NCBI RefSeq assembly: GCF_034931305.1
Contig: NZ_JAYGHY010000009.1
Span: 1-64,000 of the forward strand
DNA length: 64,000 nucleotides
Origin: Cyanobium gracile_A
Lineage (GTDB): Bacteria; Cyanobacteriota; Cyanobacteriia; PCC-6307; Cyanobiaceae
Direction of reading: 5' to 3'
The notes under the pieces were generated by a model. The model had not been told where the DNA came from. It did no database searches and saw only the letters and a list, made by a program, of their open reading frames with translations. Below are positions 34,875 through 43,728 of the stretch, one piece after another. The number at the start of each line of letters is the position of its first letter. Position 1 is the stretch's first letter. The position numbers and the translations under genes were made by a program.

Positions 34875-35852
34875 ATGACCTCCTCTTCCTTGCCGACGTC
34901 TGCCGCGGCCGATCCCTGGGACTGGACGCCACCGGTCCTGAGTCGGTGGTCGCAGCCGGTGGGGCTGCTGCGTCTCGACGGTCCCGACACCTTGCGGGTG
35001 CTGCACGGCCAGACCAGCCAGGCGCTCGAAGCGGCCCGACCGGGCCAGTGGCTCGGCACCTGCTGCATCGGCCCCACGGCCCGCCTGGGGGCGGTGGCGG
35101 AGGTGCTGGTGGATGCCGATGGGGCCTGGCTGGTGATCGTCGATGGGGATCCCGAGGCCGTGCGCCTCGCCCTTGACCGGGTGCTGTTCCCTGCCGACAA
35201 GGTGCGGCTGGGGCCGGTGACTGCAGCCACCCTGCACCAGCCGCTGGGATCGGCTGGGCCGGACGCCACACCCACCGGGACCTGGGCGCCGCTGGCTGGA
35301 TCATCGGGCTGGCAGCTGGGGGACGCCCTGCTGCTGCCGGCGGATGCGCCTCTGCCGGCCTGGCTGGCGGAGCGGAGCCCCCTGGAGCCGCAGGAGGCGG
35401 AACGCTGGCGGCTCCAGCAGGGCCTGCCGGCGGCGCCGGGGGAGATCAACGGGGACACCAACCCGTTTGAACTGGGGCTGGCCGCGCGGGTGAGCCTGAC
35501 CAAAGGCTGCTACGTGGGCCAGGAGACCCTCGCCAAGCTCGCCACCTACGACGGTGTGAAGCAGCAACTACGGCGCTGGCAGGCCACGGCTTTCCCAGCC
35601 GAGGCCGTCGCCGTCGGCACCCCCCTGCGCGACGAGACGGGGGGCCGCGCCGGAGTGATCACCTCCAGCCTGAAATTCCCCGCAGACCAGGGGTGGATCG
35701 GCCTGGCCCTGGTGCGCCGGGCCTGGCTGCAGGAACCCGCGCTGCTGGCAGGCGATGCAGCCAACGCCCGGCTGCGGCTCTCGCTGCCGGCGGCGTTTCA
35801 GTCGCCACCGGTCGGGGCGGGGGGCGGTGGAGGGGGCGGTAAGGCGTCCTGA
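34875..35852 (+). CDS. ygfZ: folate-binding protein YgfZ/GcvT-like
   Basis: 325 aa, related to the T-protein of glycine cleavage and to YgfZ/IBA57, which assists maintenance of certain Fe-S enzymes using tetrahydrofolate. The YgfZ signature KGCYVGQETLAKLATYDGV (~213-231) includes the conserved cysteine. GLLRLDGPDTLRVLHGQTSQ is the expected N-terminal motif. The last ~55 bp, coding for a Gly-rich tail, overlap the convergent RecB-like nuclease gene. Confidence 0.9.
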   Translation: MTSSSLPTSAAADPWDWTPPVLSRWSQPVGLLRLDGPDTLRVLHGQTSQALEAARPGQWLGTCCIGPTARLGAVAEVLVDADGAWLVIVDGDPEAVRLALDRVLFPADKVRLGPVTAATLHQPLGSAGPDATPTGTWAPLAGSSGWQLGDALLLPADAPLPAWLAERSPLEPQEAERWRLQQGLPAAPGEINGDTNPFELGLAARVSLTKGCYVGQETLAKLATYDGVKQQLRRWQATAFPAEAVAVGTPLRDETGGRAGVITSSLKFPADQGWIGLALVRRAWLQEPALLAGDAANARLRLSLPAAFQSPPVGAGGGGGGGKAS

Positions 35853-37339
35853 TCCAGCAGCCAGCGCACCACCGCCCAGGTGGCCAGGCTGTCGTCCTGG
35901 TTGTAGCGGAAGATGCGTTGCAGCTTGCGTGCCAGGGCGTCCCGGCTCGGACGCCGCGGCCCGCCGGAACCCTCCCGCCACTGGCGCCACCAGAGCAGGC
36001 AGCGGGCGCCGTCGACCCCTTTCTGGCTCCAACTGAAGCCCAGCCAGCCCGCCACGGCTTTCAGCCCGTAGCTGTTCACCGGCAGCAGCCAGTGGCGACG
36101 CAGCCGCTGATGCACGTCCACCAGCCGGGCCCGCAACCGCTCCCGCTCCGCCTCGCTGGCTCCCTGGCGCTCGGCCAGGCGCAGCAGGGAGACCGATTCG
36201 GTCTCGCCGTAGTGGAGGACGGGCCAATCGGGATAGCGGGCCAGCAGGGTGCTCAGGCGCCGCCAGAGAAGAGCCTCCCCGTGCTCGTGCAGGGCCATCA
36301 GGGGCTGGTAGCGGCCCAGGATCTCCCCCGGGCCAGGGGCCTCAGGCCAGCGACCGTCCACCCCGCGCTCCAGCCGCACCAAGCCGTGCAGGAAGTCATC
36401 GCGGGCATCGGGGTCGGACTCGATGTCGTAGAGGAGCACGCCGGGGGCCGCCGCCAGCTCGGGCAGGGCCGGGCCGGCCGCCTCGCCGCTGCGCCGGGGC
36501 ACGCCCTCCTGCTGCACCCTGGCCTGGGCCACCAGCTTGGGGGCCACCTCGCGGTGCTGCTCGCTGTGCACGGCCATGTCCTCGGCCAGCCGGTCCGGAT
36601 CGGCCGCCGCCAGCTGGTCGAGGCTGGCGATGCCCAGCTCCAGCAACAGTTCGCGGCGCTTGCCGCCGATGCCGCTCACCTCGCTCAGGTGCCCCTCGGC
36701 GGCCGCGACCCGGTCACAGGCCCCGCGCCAGCTGCAGAGGGTGCATTTCTTGCGATCACTGACCAGGGGCGGCGGCTCGCGGCGGACCAGTTCGAGGGCC
36801 AGCCGCTCCAGGCTCTCGTCGAGTTGACGCTGCAGCGAGCCTCCGAGGGCCAGCCGCTCCCGCTCCAACCCCCGGTCGGCCCCCGCCACCACCAGGCCAT
36901 GGGACACCGGGGCCCGTTGGTGCTCCGCCAGCAACCGCCCCCAGAGGGCGAGCAAGACGCGGTGTTCACGGGTGAGTCGCCGGCCCTGGCGGGCCAGCAC
37001 CGGCCGGTAGCTGTGGTCACCCCAGCGGCTGGGCTCCTCGACCCGCTCCAGCAGGCTCGGGTGGGCTTCCAGCCGCAGGCCGCGGGGGCCGGTCCCCACC
37101 AGCCGCAGACCCACCACACCGGGCGCACCGGCCCGGCAGGCCGCCTCCCCGTGGCCGGGGCGCTGCGGCAACAGGCTCTGGAAACTGCGCAACTGATCGT
37201 CGAGGGCCAGGGCGCGATGGGCGCTCCACGACCGCTGCTCGGACGGACCGTGGAGGTCGAGCCAGGCCCGCCGCCGGCAGCGCACCCAGCTGCGCAGCAG
37301 GCGGTCGGTGAGGACGGGAGCGTCCGGGGACTGGGGCAT
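35798..37339 (-). CDS. TM0106 family RecB-like putative nuclease
   Basis: 513 aa. It opens with TDRLLRSWVRCRRRAWLDLH, a RecB-type nuclease start containing one cluster cysteine. The cluster motif CTLCSWRGAC is near 200. A helix-hairpin-helix-like segment follows (EVSGIGGKRRELLLELGIAS). The C-terminal RNase H-like domain has LLYDIESDPDARDDFLHGLV and HYGETESVSLL. This is the layout of TM0106-type proteins, putative Cas4/RecB-related nucleases of unknown role. No CRISPR or cas genes are nearby, so involvement in CRISPR is not supported. Confidence 0.85.
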   Translation of the reverse strand: MPQSPDAPVLTDRLLRSWVRCRRRAWLDLHGPSEQRSWSAHRALALDDQLRSFQSLLPQRPGHGEAACRAGAPGVVGLRLVGTGPRGLRLEAHPSLLERVEEPSRWGDHSYRPVLARQGRRLTREHRVLLALWGRLLAEHQRAPVSHGLVVAGADRGLERERLALGGSLQRQLDESLERLALELVRREPPPLVSDRKKCTLCSWRGACDRVAAAEGHLSEVSGIGGKRRELLLELGIASLDQLAAADPDRLAEDMAVHSEQHREVAPKLVAQARVQQEGVPRRSGEAAGPALPELAAAPGVLLYDIESDPDARDDFLHGLVRLERGVDGRWPEAPGPGEILGRYQPLMALHEHGEALLWRRLSTLLARYPDWPVLHYGETESVSLLRLAERQGASEAERERLRARLVDVHQRLRRHWLLPVNSYGLKAVAGWLGFSWSQKGVDGARCLLWWRQWREGSGGPRRPSRDALARKLQRIFRYNQDDSLATWAVVRWLLDQDALPPPPPPPAPTGGD

Positions 37340-37454
37340 GGGCTGCAGGCTAGGGGGGCCGGTGGCCTGCCATCAGGCCGGCACCCGCCCCAGCCAACCG
37401 CAGGGGCGAGCCTGCTACGACCGGCGTGCCCCTTCCTTGCGTCCGCGCCGCGCC

Positions 37455-38924
37455 ATGGCCTCCGCCCCCCTGCCCCTTGAGGCCGGACCGATCCACTTCG
37501 GCACCGATGGCTGGCGGGGCATCCTCGGCGTCGACATCACCATGGAGCGGCTGCTGCCGGTGGCCGCCGCCGCCGCCAGGGAGCTGGCCGCCAGCGCCCC
37601 GGCGGGCCTGGCCAGCCGGGAGGTGGTGATCGGCTACGACCGGCGCTTCCTGGCCCCGGAGCTGGCCGAAGCCATCGGCGCCGCCGTGCGGGGGGCCGAT
37701 CTGGTGCCGCTGCTGGCGGCCAGCCCCGTGCCCACGCCGGCCTGCAGCTGGGCGGTGGTGGAGCGCAAGGCCCTGGGGGCCCTGGTGATCACCGCCAGCC
37801 ACAACCCGGCGGAATGGCTGGGCCTGAAAATCAAAGGCCCCTTCGGCGGCTCGGTGGAGGGCGACTTCACCGCCCGGGTGGAGCGGCGCCTGGCCGCCGG
37901 GGGCCTCAGCGTGCCGATCCCCGGCAGCACCGAGCGCTTCGATGCCATGGGCACCTACCTGGCCGGGCTCGGCGCCAAGATTGACGCTGCGGCCCTGGTG
38001 CGGGGCCTGGCCACCATCGGTCTGCAGGTGATCGTGGATCCGATGCATGGCTCGGCCGCCGGGGGCCTGCCGGCCCTGCTGGGTGAAGAGGGCGCCTCCG
38101 CCGGTGTGATCAGGGAGATTCGCTCTGAGCGGGATCCCCTGTTCGGCGGCCACCCGCCCGAACCGCTGGCGCCCTACCTGGGGCAGCTGATCGCCGAGGT
38201 GCGCCAGGCCACGGCCGCCGGTCGGCCGGCGGTGGGCATCGTCTTCGATGGCGACGGCGACCGCATCGCCGCAGTGGACGAGCAGGGCCGCTTCTGCAGC
38301 ACCCAGCTGCTGATGCCCCTGCTGATCGACCACCTGGCCAGGGCCCGCCGACTGGGGGGCCGCGTGGTCAAGACCGTGAGCGGCTCCGATCTGATGGCCC
38401 TGGTGGCGGCCGACCTGGGCCGGGAGGTGATCGAGATGCCGGTGGGGTTCAAGTACATCGCCGCCGAGATGCTGAGCAGCGACGTGCTGGTGGGCGGAGA
38501 GGAATCGGGCGGGGTGGGCTTCGGCATCCACCTGCCGGAGCGGGATGCCCTGTTCGCGGCCCTGCTGCTGATCGAAGCCCTGGTGGAAGGGGGGCTGCCC
38601 CTTGGTGCCCGGCTGGCAGCCCTGCAGGAGCGCTGCGGTGGCGCCAGCGTCTACGACCGCCTCGACCTGCGCCTGCCGGACATGGCCAGCCGCAGCCGGC
38701 TGGAGGCGCTCCTGGCCAAAGATCCGCCGCAGCAGGTGGCCGGTGCTGCGGTGCTGGAGGTGAACCGCACCGATGGCGTCAAGCTGCGCATGGGCCCAAG
38801 CCACTGGCTGATGCTGCGCTTCTCCGGCACCGAGCCCCTGCTGCGCCTCTACTGCGAAGCCCCCGACGCCGATCGGGTGCAGGCGGTGCTGGCCTGGGCG
38901 CTTCAGCTGGCGGAAGCCATCTGA
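37455..38924 (+). CDS. phosphoglucomutase/phosphomannomutase family protein
   Basis: 489 aa, alpha-D-phosphohexomutase. Domain motifs in order: substrate entry FGTDGWRGI (~16-24), catalytic phosphoserine loop ITASHNPAEWLGLKIKG (~113-129), Mg2+ loop DGDGDRIAAVDEQG (~265-278), sugar-binding GGEESGGVGF (~346-355) and phosphate-binding RFSGTEPLLRLYCE (~454-467). The start ATG 37455 is just before the conserved part. It interconverts hexose 1- and 6-phosphates; the sugar is not fixed by sequence. Its stop overlaps the rdgB start by one base (TGATG). Confidence 0.94.
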   Translation: MASAPLPLEAGPIHFGTDGWRGILGVDITMERLLPVAAAAARELAASAPAGLASREVVIGYDRRFLAPELAEAIGAAVRGADLVPLLAASPVPTPACSWAVVERKALGALVITASHNPAEWLGLKIKGPFGGSVEGDFTARVERRLAAGGLSVPIPGSTERFDAMGTYLAGLGAKIDAAALVRGLATIGLQVIVDPMHGSAAGGLPALLGEEGASAGVIREIRSERDPLFGGHPPEPLAPYLGQLIAEVRQATAAGRPAVGIVFDGDGDRIAAVDEQGRFCSTQLLMPLLIDHLARARRLGGRVVKTVSGSDLMALVAADLGREVIEMPVGFKYIAAEMLSSDVLVGGEESGGVGFGIHLPERDALFAALLLIEALVEGGLPLGARLAALQERCGGASVYDRLDLRLPDMASRSRLEALLAKDPPQQVAGAAVLEVNRTDGVKLRMGPSHWLMLRFSGTEPLLRLYCEAPDADRVQAVLAWALQLAEAI

Positions 38925-39556
38925 TGGCCGGCCCACTGGAGCCCACCGTGCTGGTGATCGCCAGCGGCAATGCCGGCAAGATCAGGGAGTTCGCCCATCT
39001 GCTGGTCTCCCTGCCCTTGGCAGTGCGGCCCCAGCCCGACGGCCTGGACGTGGAGGAAACGGGCACCAGCTTCGCCGCCAATGCTCGGCTGAAGGCCGAA
39101 GCGGTGGCCCGCGCCACCGGCCAGTGGGCCCTGGCCGACGACTCGGGCCTGGCGGTGGCGGCCCTGGGCGGCGCACCCGGGGTGCATTCGGCCCGCTATG
39201 CCGACAGCGACCCCGCCCGGATCGCCCGGCTGCTGAGCGAACTGGGCGCAGCCGATCAGCAACGACAGGCGCAGGGCCTTCCATCCGATCGCCGAGCCGC
39301 CTTCGTGGCCGCCCTGGCGGTGGCCGATCCCAGCGGAGCGATCCGGCTGGAGGTGGAGGGCCGCTGCGAGGGGGTGATCCTGGAGGCTCCGAGGGGCAGC
39401 GGCGGCTTCGGCTACGACCCGGTGTTCTTCGTGCCGGAGACGGGCCTGAGCTACGCCGAGATGGACAAGGGCCTCAAGGGCCGGATCGGTCACCGGGGCA
39501 GGGCCTTCGCCCTGCTGGAGCCGGAGCTGAAAAACCTGCTGTTACGGCCCACTTGA
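38924..39556 (+). CDS. rdgB: XTP/dITP pyrophosphatase (RdgB/HAM1)
   Basis: 210 aa; removes non-canonical purine triphosphates (ITP, dITP, XTP). Motifs: VIASGNAGKIREF (~11-23), EETGTSFAANARLKAEAVA, ADDSGLAVAALGGAPGVHSARYA (~67-89) with the catalytic Asp, and GSGGFGYDPVFF (~159-170). Start ATG 38924 overlaps the stop of the mutase gene, so it is translationally coupled. Normal family length. Confidence 0.95.
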   Translation: MAGPLEPTVLVIASGNAGKIREFAHLLVSLPLAVRPQPDGLDVEETGTSFAANARLKAEAVARATGQWALADDSGLAVAALGGAPGVHSARYADSDPARIARLLSELGAADQQRQAQGLPSDRRAAFVAALAVADPSGAIRLEVEGRCEGVILEAPRGSGGFGYDPVFFVPETGLSYAEMDKGLKGRIGHRGRAFALLEPELKNLLLRPT

Positions 39557-39694
39557 GCGGCAGAAGCTCTCTCGCCTCCAGCTGATCATCAACGTTCATT
39601 GGCAAGATGTCTTAAGCCAACCATCCCTTGCGAATGTGATCACCTAATCAGTTAACATTTCACCAATGATTTGCCTTTGCGGAGGCCAAGGCCT

Positions 39695-40513
39695 ATGCCA
39701 ATCCCCAAGATCATTCACCAGACATTTGATGCCTACCATAGACTCCCAGACTCGCTGAAAGAGAACTGCAAGGCCATTGCAGCCATGAACAGTGATTGCG
39801 AGTATCGCTTTTACGAAGAGAAGGAGATTACCACTCTCATCCAGAACAACTTCGGGGACGATGTCTATGGGCGATACAAACGCATCAATCCATCCTTCGC
39901 AGCGGCCAGGTCAGACCTCTTTCGCTACCTTTGCATCTACACCTGAGGAGGTGTTTATCTCGACGTCAAAGCGGATGTGCGCAGGCCCATTTTTCAATCC
40001 ATTCGTCCAGACGACCACTACATTTTATCCCATTGGGACCAATCCGAAGGCAGTGCCCATGTCGGCTGGGGCAGTCATCCAGAGCTGGACGGCGCCCGCT
40101 CATTCCAGCAATGGGTGCTGATGGCCTCACCACGTCATCCCTTTCTGGCTGCCGTCATCGCCACCGTCCTGAAACGCATCGATGACTTCGACGCCTTTCA
40201 GTACGTTCGCAACTCCTGGTCAGCTGTGATCCATACCACCGGCGAGGAGCCCTACACAAAAGCCATCCTCAACGTGATGGATCAGCATCCCCATCGGCTT
40301 GTCAGCATGGAACGGGATTTCGACATCGCCTACAGCATCTTTGGCTCCAGTGGACGCGATGTGTTTCATCATCAAAAACTTTATTCGAGTTACGCCCTTC
40401 AGACAGCTCCTCTGATTCGGCAGAAATGGCCTCTCTCGTGGTTCTTCTCCCTGATCAGTGGGCTCCGCCAGTTATCAAGAGCAGCCAAGTCCATACTGGC
40501 TGCAGAACAGTGA
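39695..40513 (+). pseudogene. capsule-type glycosyltransferase interrupted by in-frame TGA
   Basis: A Gly_transf_sug-type glycosyltransferase (MPIPKIIHQTFDAYHRLPDS...). The frame is stopped by TGA at 39944-39946. It continues in the same frame without shift: DLFRYLCIYT, stop, GGVYLDVKADVRRPIF, through to 40513. The stop falls exactly where intact relatives have the YGGVYLD segment before the DxD-type metal site. Downstream codons remain protein-like (SWSAVIHTTGEEPYTKAILN), so the lesion looks recent. Composition is more AT-rich than the neighbours, suggesting acquisition. It could be a sequencing error, read-through, or a young nonsense mutation. Role if whole: surface glycan synthesis. Confidence 0.8.
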
Positions 40514-40618
40514 CGTTCATCACCATCTGAACCAAAGACATGATGGGATAACGAAGAGGTTGGCCTGCTTGTTGCCACCGTGCTCCTCGTGCGCCACCCG
40601 GTCTGGACCGCGGGCCGG

Positions 40619-40915
40619 TCAGGCGATCCGAATGTCACCAACCGAAGGGATCCACCCCTGGAGCTGCCAGGTCACACAGCCACTGAGGATCATTGGATCC
40701 TGCAACACAAACGCTTCGGCAGCCGCATGATCCTCAGCCTGAAAAATCATCAGACCACCACCACCAGGTCGGCCTCCGGCATCCACGAGATAACCACTGC
40801 TGACAAGCTCGCCGCGGCTTCGGAGCTCACTCACCCACGCCAGATGCGCCCGGAGATGGGGCGTCACCAACTCACGGGGCTGGCAGAAGACTTCGGTCTT
40901 GATGAACCAGGCCAT
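40619..40915 (-). CDS. YciI family protein
   Basis: 98 aa, YciI/YCII-related dimeric alpha-beta-barrel. MAWFIKTEVFCQPRELVTPH has the family's opening strand. LRAHLAWVSELRSRGELVSS carries the conserved His, and AEAFVLQDPMILSGCVTWQL the Asp-Pro pair. Members are small enzymes or sensors of unclear substrate. It is divergent from the Nif11-like gene. Confidence 0.82.
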   Translation of the reverse strand: MAWFIKTEVFCQPRELVTPHLRAHLAWVSELRSRGELVSSGYLVDAGGRPGGGGLMIFQAEDHAAAEAFVLQDPMILSGCVTWQLQGWIPSVGDIRIA

Positions 40916-40998
40916 GATCTAAGCGTGACAGCACCATGAAATCGCTCGCACCGCCCAGAGGGAGTAGGAAGGAGACGGACGATCGAACGGACCACCCC

Positions 40999-41163
40999 AT
41001 GTCGAAATCTCAGCTCAACGCCTTTTTGACGAAGGTGGCAGCGGATCCAGCCCTCAAAGCCAGGGTGGACGCCGCTGCCGACTCCGATGCCGTTGTGGCG
41101 ATCGCCCTGAGCGAAGGCCACCTTTTCTCTCCCGCCACCCTCAAACGGTCCGAACGGGGCTGA
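40999..41163 (+). CDS. Nif11-domain small protein
   Basis: 54 aa starting at ATG 40999: MSKSQLNAFLTKVAADPALK then ARVDAAADSDAVVAIALSEG. This is the Nif11/N11P leader-peptide domain, also used by cyanobacterial lanthipeptide precursors. After the domain only about 14 residues remain (HLFSPATLKRSERG). There is no double-glycine cleavage site or Cys/Ser-rich core, so it looks like a free-standing Nif11 domain. No maturation enzyme or transporter is adjacent. The frame is open to 40936 but the upstream residues are not conserved. Confidence 0.7.
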   Translation: MSKSQLNAFLTKVAADPALKARVDAAADSDAVVAIALSEGHLFSPATLKRSERG

Positions 41164-41193
41164 ACCGCGGAACGCCCCTGGCGCAGGGCTGAC

Positions 41194-42675
41194 TCAGGCC
41201 GCCACCCAGCTGCCATGCAGACCGTGGGGAATCGCCAGGGGCAGCTCCACCAGCGCCTGCTCCTCCATGGTGGCGGCATCCAGCACCACCAGATCGCTGG
41301 CGCTGCGAGCTCCGTTCCAGAACAGGCCCAGCACCCAGCCGTCATCCTCGGCGGTCGCTCCGGGCCGCGGCACCATGATCGGCTCACTGACGAAGCCCCT
41401 TGGCGCCGCGCTCCAGACCCGCGTTTCCCCACCCTGGAGATCGAGCTTCATCAGAGCCTGGAGCGGATCGTTGCCCCTCTCCCTCTCGGCCACCGCCATC
41501 CAGGCGTAGCGGCTCTCGAGCCCCACCCGAGCCGGGGCGACCATGGCAAATTCGCAGGTGCGCTCACTCAGCCGCGTGGCGGTCACCGTGCCACTGACGA
41601 GATCCAATCGGCAACGCTCCAGCAACCCCTCCGGGATGCGATCGAAATCCACTTCTCTGTAGTCCTGGTCGGGGCCGATGGAAGGGAAATCGGCGTAATA
41701 GATGCTGTCAACCACCACAGCATCACCGTCTTCCCAGGCATTGAGGTGGTGGAACACGAATCCCTCGGGAGCTTCCAGGACCCGTGGCTCCTGGCCGGCG
41801 AAGGCCCCGTCCTGGCGGGGAATCAACCAGAACTGGCCCCTGGCGCCGGCGCGGGACTTCAGACACTGGGCGGCCCCTTTACGGCCGAGCACATAGGGGA
41901 GGGGGTTGAAATCAATCGCGTTCTGCAGGAACACCGCCCAGTTGGGAGTGATGGCAAAGTCGTGCAGGAAGGCGAAGCCAGGGAAGCTGTGGCTGGAGTC
42001 GGCCAGCAGGGTGCCCGCCTCAGAACCTTCAGCCGCGAACTCCATCAGACGCACCGTGCTGCGCGGTCCGGCCTTGACACCGAAGGTCACCATCCGGGGG
42101 GCACCGTGGTGGCCGGGGTCGAAGCGGGGGTGGGCACTGAAGGCCTCACCGGACTTGAGGACCCCATCCAGCAGGGTCAGGCCCCGCGTTTCGAGGCTGA
42201 GCGGATCCAGCGCATGGGGAGAGCTGGCTTCCCAGAGGGCGAGGAGCTGGTCGCCGAGCCTCACCACATGGGTGTTGGCGATGTTCTTGAGCCGCAGGTC
42301 AAAGGCATTGGCCAAGGCCCCACCAGGCTTGGGTGTGCCGAACACGCCGCGGTACAGATAGGTGCCGGCCTTCTCCTCCGCCAACCAGCCCTCCGTGCGC
42401 ACGAAGCGGTTGGTGAGCAGGGCGCCGCCGGCGCTGAACCGCAGGGCGGTGATCATCCCGTCGCCATCGAAGGGGTGATGGACCCAATGGCCGCCCCGTT
42501 CCAGCCGGCCAGGACCATTGCGGTAGAGGGTGCCGCACAACTCGGCGGGGATGGTGCCCCGGCTGGCCACCAAGGGCGCCTCAGTCAGCTCTTCGCTGAC
42601 ATTGCCGAAGGAACTGGCCCAGTCGGAGCGGTCGTAGGCAGGCGAAGCCGCGCCAGCAGGGGAAGCAACGGTCAT
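41194..42675 (-). CDS. carotenoid (apocarotenoid) cleavage oxygenase
   Basis: 493 aa, seven-bladed propeller enzyme with an Fe(II) held by four histidines. The iron ligands are visible in SAHPRFDP (~180), FLHDFAITPN (~236), FHHLNAWED (~306) and the C-terminal IPHGLHGSW (~486). Other marks: YRNGPGRLERGG and HPFDGDGMI. It cleaves carotenoids or apocarotenoids, probably to retinal-type products as in the cyanobacterial Diox1/ACO group; the exact substrate is not readable from sequence. Start ATG 42675. Confidence 0.92.
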   Translation of the reverse strand: MTVASPAGAASPAYDRSDWASSFGNVSEELTEAPLVASRGTIPAELCGTLYRNGPGRLERGGHWVHHPFDGDGMITALRFSAGGALLTNRFVRTEGWLAEEKAGTYLYRGVFGTPKPGGALANAFDLRLKNIANTHVVRLGDQLLALWEASSPHALDPLSLETRGLTLLDGVLKSGEAFSAHPRFDPGHHGAPRMVTFGVKAGPRSTVRLMEFAAEGSEAGTLLADSSHSFPGFAFLHDFAITPNWAVFLQNAIDFNPLPYVLGRKGAAQCLKSRAGARGQFWLIPRQDGAFAGQEPRVLEAPEGFVFHHLNAWEDGDAVVVDSIYYADFPSIGPDQDYREVDFDRIPEGLLERCRLDLVSGTVTATRLSERTCEFAMVAPARVGLESRYAWMAVAERERGNDPLQALMKLDLQGGETRVWSAAPRGFVSEPIMVPRPGATAEDDGWVLGLFWNGARSASDLVVLDAATMEEQALVELPLAIPHGLHGSWVAA

Positions 42676-42761
42676 CGGGTCAGCCCACGGAAAGAACAGC
42701 GCCAGGCGCTGGTCCGATTATCACGTAACGGAGTGTGAAGGTGTGGGCGGCCGTCCCGACC

Positions 42762-42920
42762 TCAGGCCTCGCAGGGCAGCTCCACCGCCGGGCAGGGGGG
42801 CTGGGAAGCCGCACAAGGGGCCTCCTGAACCTGACTCGGCAGACAGTCGGCCGCCTGGGCCGGAGCGGCCATGGCGACGGTGGCCGCGAGACCGGCAACG
42901 AGCGCAAAAAGGGGTCGCAT
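42762..42920 (-). CDS. small secreted cysteine-containing peptide
   Basis: 52 aa. A strong signal peptide (MRPLFALVAGLAATVAMAAP AQA) is followed by a mature part of about 29 residues, ADCLPSQVQEAPCAASQPPC plus PAVELPCEA. It contains four cysteines spaced C-x9-C-x6-C-x6-C and many prolines. It starts at ATG 42920 and ends at TGA 42762, between hisB and the carotenoid oxygenase on the same strand. No family recognised; the reading frame, signal and regular cysteines argue that it is real. Two disulfides in the periplasm are possible (inference). Confidence 0.6.
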   Translation of the reverse strand: MRPLFALVAGLAATVAMAAPAQAADCLPSQVQEAPCAASQPPCPAVELPCEA

Positions 42921-42944
42921 GGGTCTGGATCGGATCAACGAATG

Positions 42945-43634
42945 CTAATCGCCAACAGCCGGATTGCCTCCCGCACCGGCCCGCTCCAGCACCCCCTTGC
43001 TGCTGGGCACGGCGCCGCCGCGGCGTGGATCAATCTCCACCGCCTGGTTAAGGGCGCGGGAGAACGCCTTGAAGCAGGCTTCGACGATGTGGTGGGAGTT
43101 CACCCCCGCCAGTTGGCGGATGTGGAGGGTGAGGCCGGCGTTGTTGGCCACCGCCACGAAGAACTCCCGCACCAGTTCGGTGTCATAGGTGCCGATGCGC
43201 TGGGCCGGGATGGCCAGGTCGTAACTGAGGTGGGGCCGGCCGGAGCAGTCGAGGGCCACCTGCACAAGGGCCTCATCCAGGGGAGCCAGGAAGTGGCCGA
43301 ACCGCCGGATGCCCCGCCGGTCGGCCAGGGCCTGGGCGAGGGCCTGGCCCAGCGCGATGCCCACGTCCTCGTTGGTGTGGTGGTCGTCGATGTGGGTGTC
43401 GCCCCTGGCGGTGATCTCCAGATCGAGCAGACCGTGGCTGGCGAGCTGGTGGAGCATGTGGTCGAGAAAGGGGACGCCGGTGGCCACCTGGCAACGACCG
43501 GTGCCATCCAGATCCAGCGCGATGTGGACGTCCGTCTCGCCGGTGACGCGATGGATCTCGCCGGTGCGCGCAGGGCCGGTTCGCGAAGAGCTGATGGTCA
43601 CGCGGGCGAAGGCGATGGGCCTGATCTGAATCAT
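42945..43634 (-). CDS. hisB: imidazoleglycerol-phosphate dehydratase
   Basis: Dehydrates imidazoleglycerol phosphate in histidine synthesis, with two Mn2+ sites. The metal ligands lie in VPFLDHMLHQLASHG, DDHHTNEDVGIALGQAL and GVNSHHIVEACFKAFSRAL. From ATG 43634 the product is 229 aa, longer than typical. GTG 43601 (VTISSSRTGPARTGEIHRVT) would give about 218 aa and may be the true start. Divergent from the carbonic anhydrase gene. Confidence 0.95.
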   Translation of the reverse strand: MIQIRPIAFARVTISSSRTGPARTGEIHRVTGETDVHIALDLDGTGRCQVATGVPFLDHMLHQLASHGLLDLEITARGDTHIDDHHTNEDVGIALGQALAQALADRRGIRRFGHFLAPLDEALVQVALDCSGRPHLSYDLAIPAQRIGTYDTELVREFFVAVANNAGLTLHIRQLAGVNSHHIVEACFKAFSRALNQAVEIDPRRGGAVPSSKGVLERAGAGGNPAVGD

Positions 43635-43728
43635 GCCAAAGCCCTCGCAGCCATGCCCTGACGACCGGAAGCGCCCATGGTGTGGAGCGCTACGGCACGG
43701 GGCCGCCGGGGATGGTGGTGTGGGCCGT

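Noticed and set aside
35798..37339. Cas4-like nuclease as sign of a CRISPR system
   Set aside because: It is a TM0106-type RecB-like protein; no cas genes or repeat arrays are present in the window.
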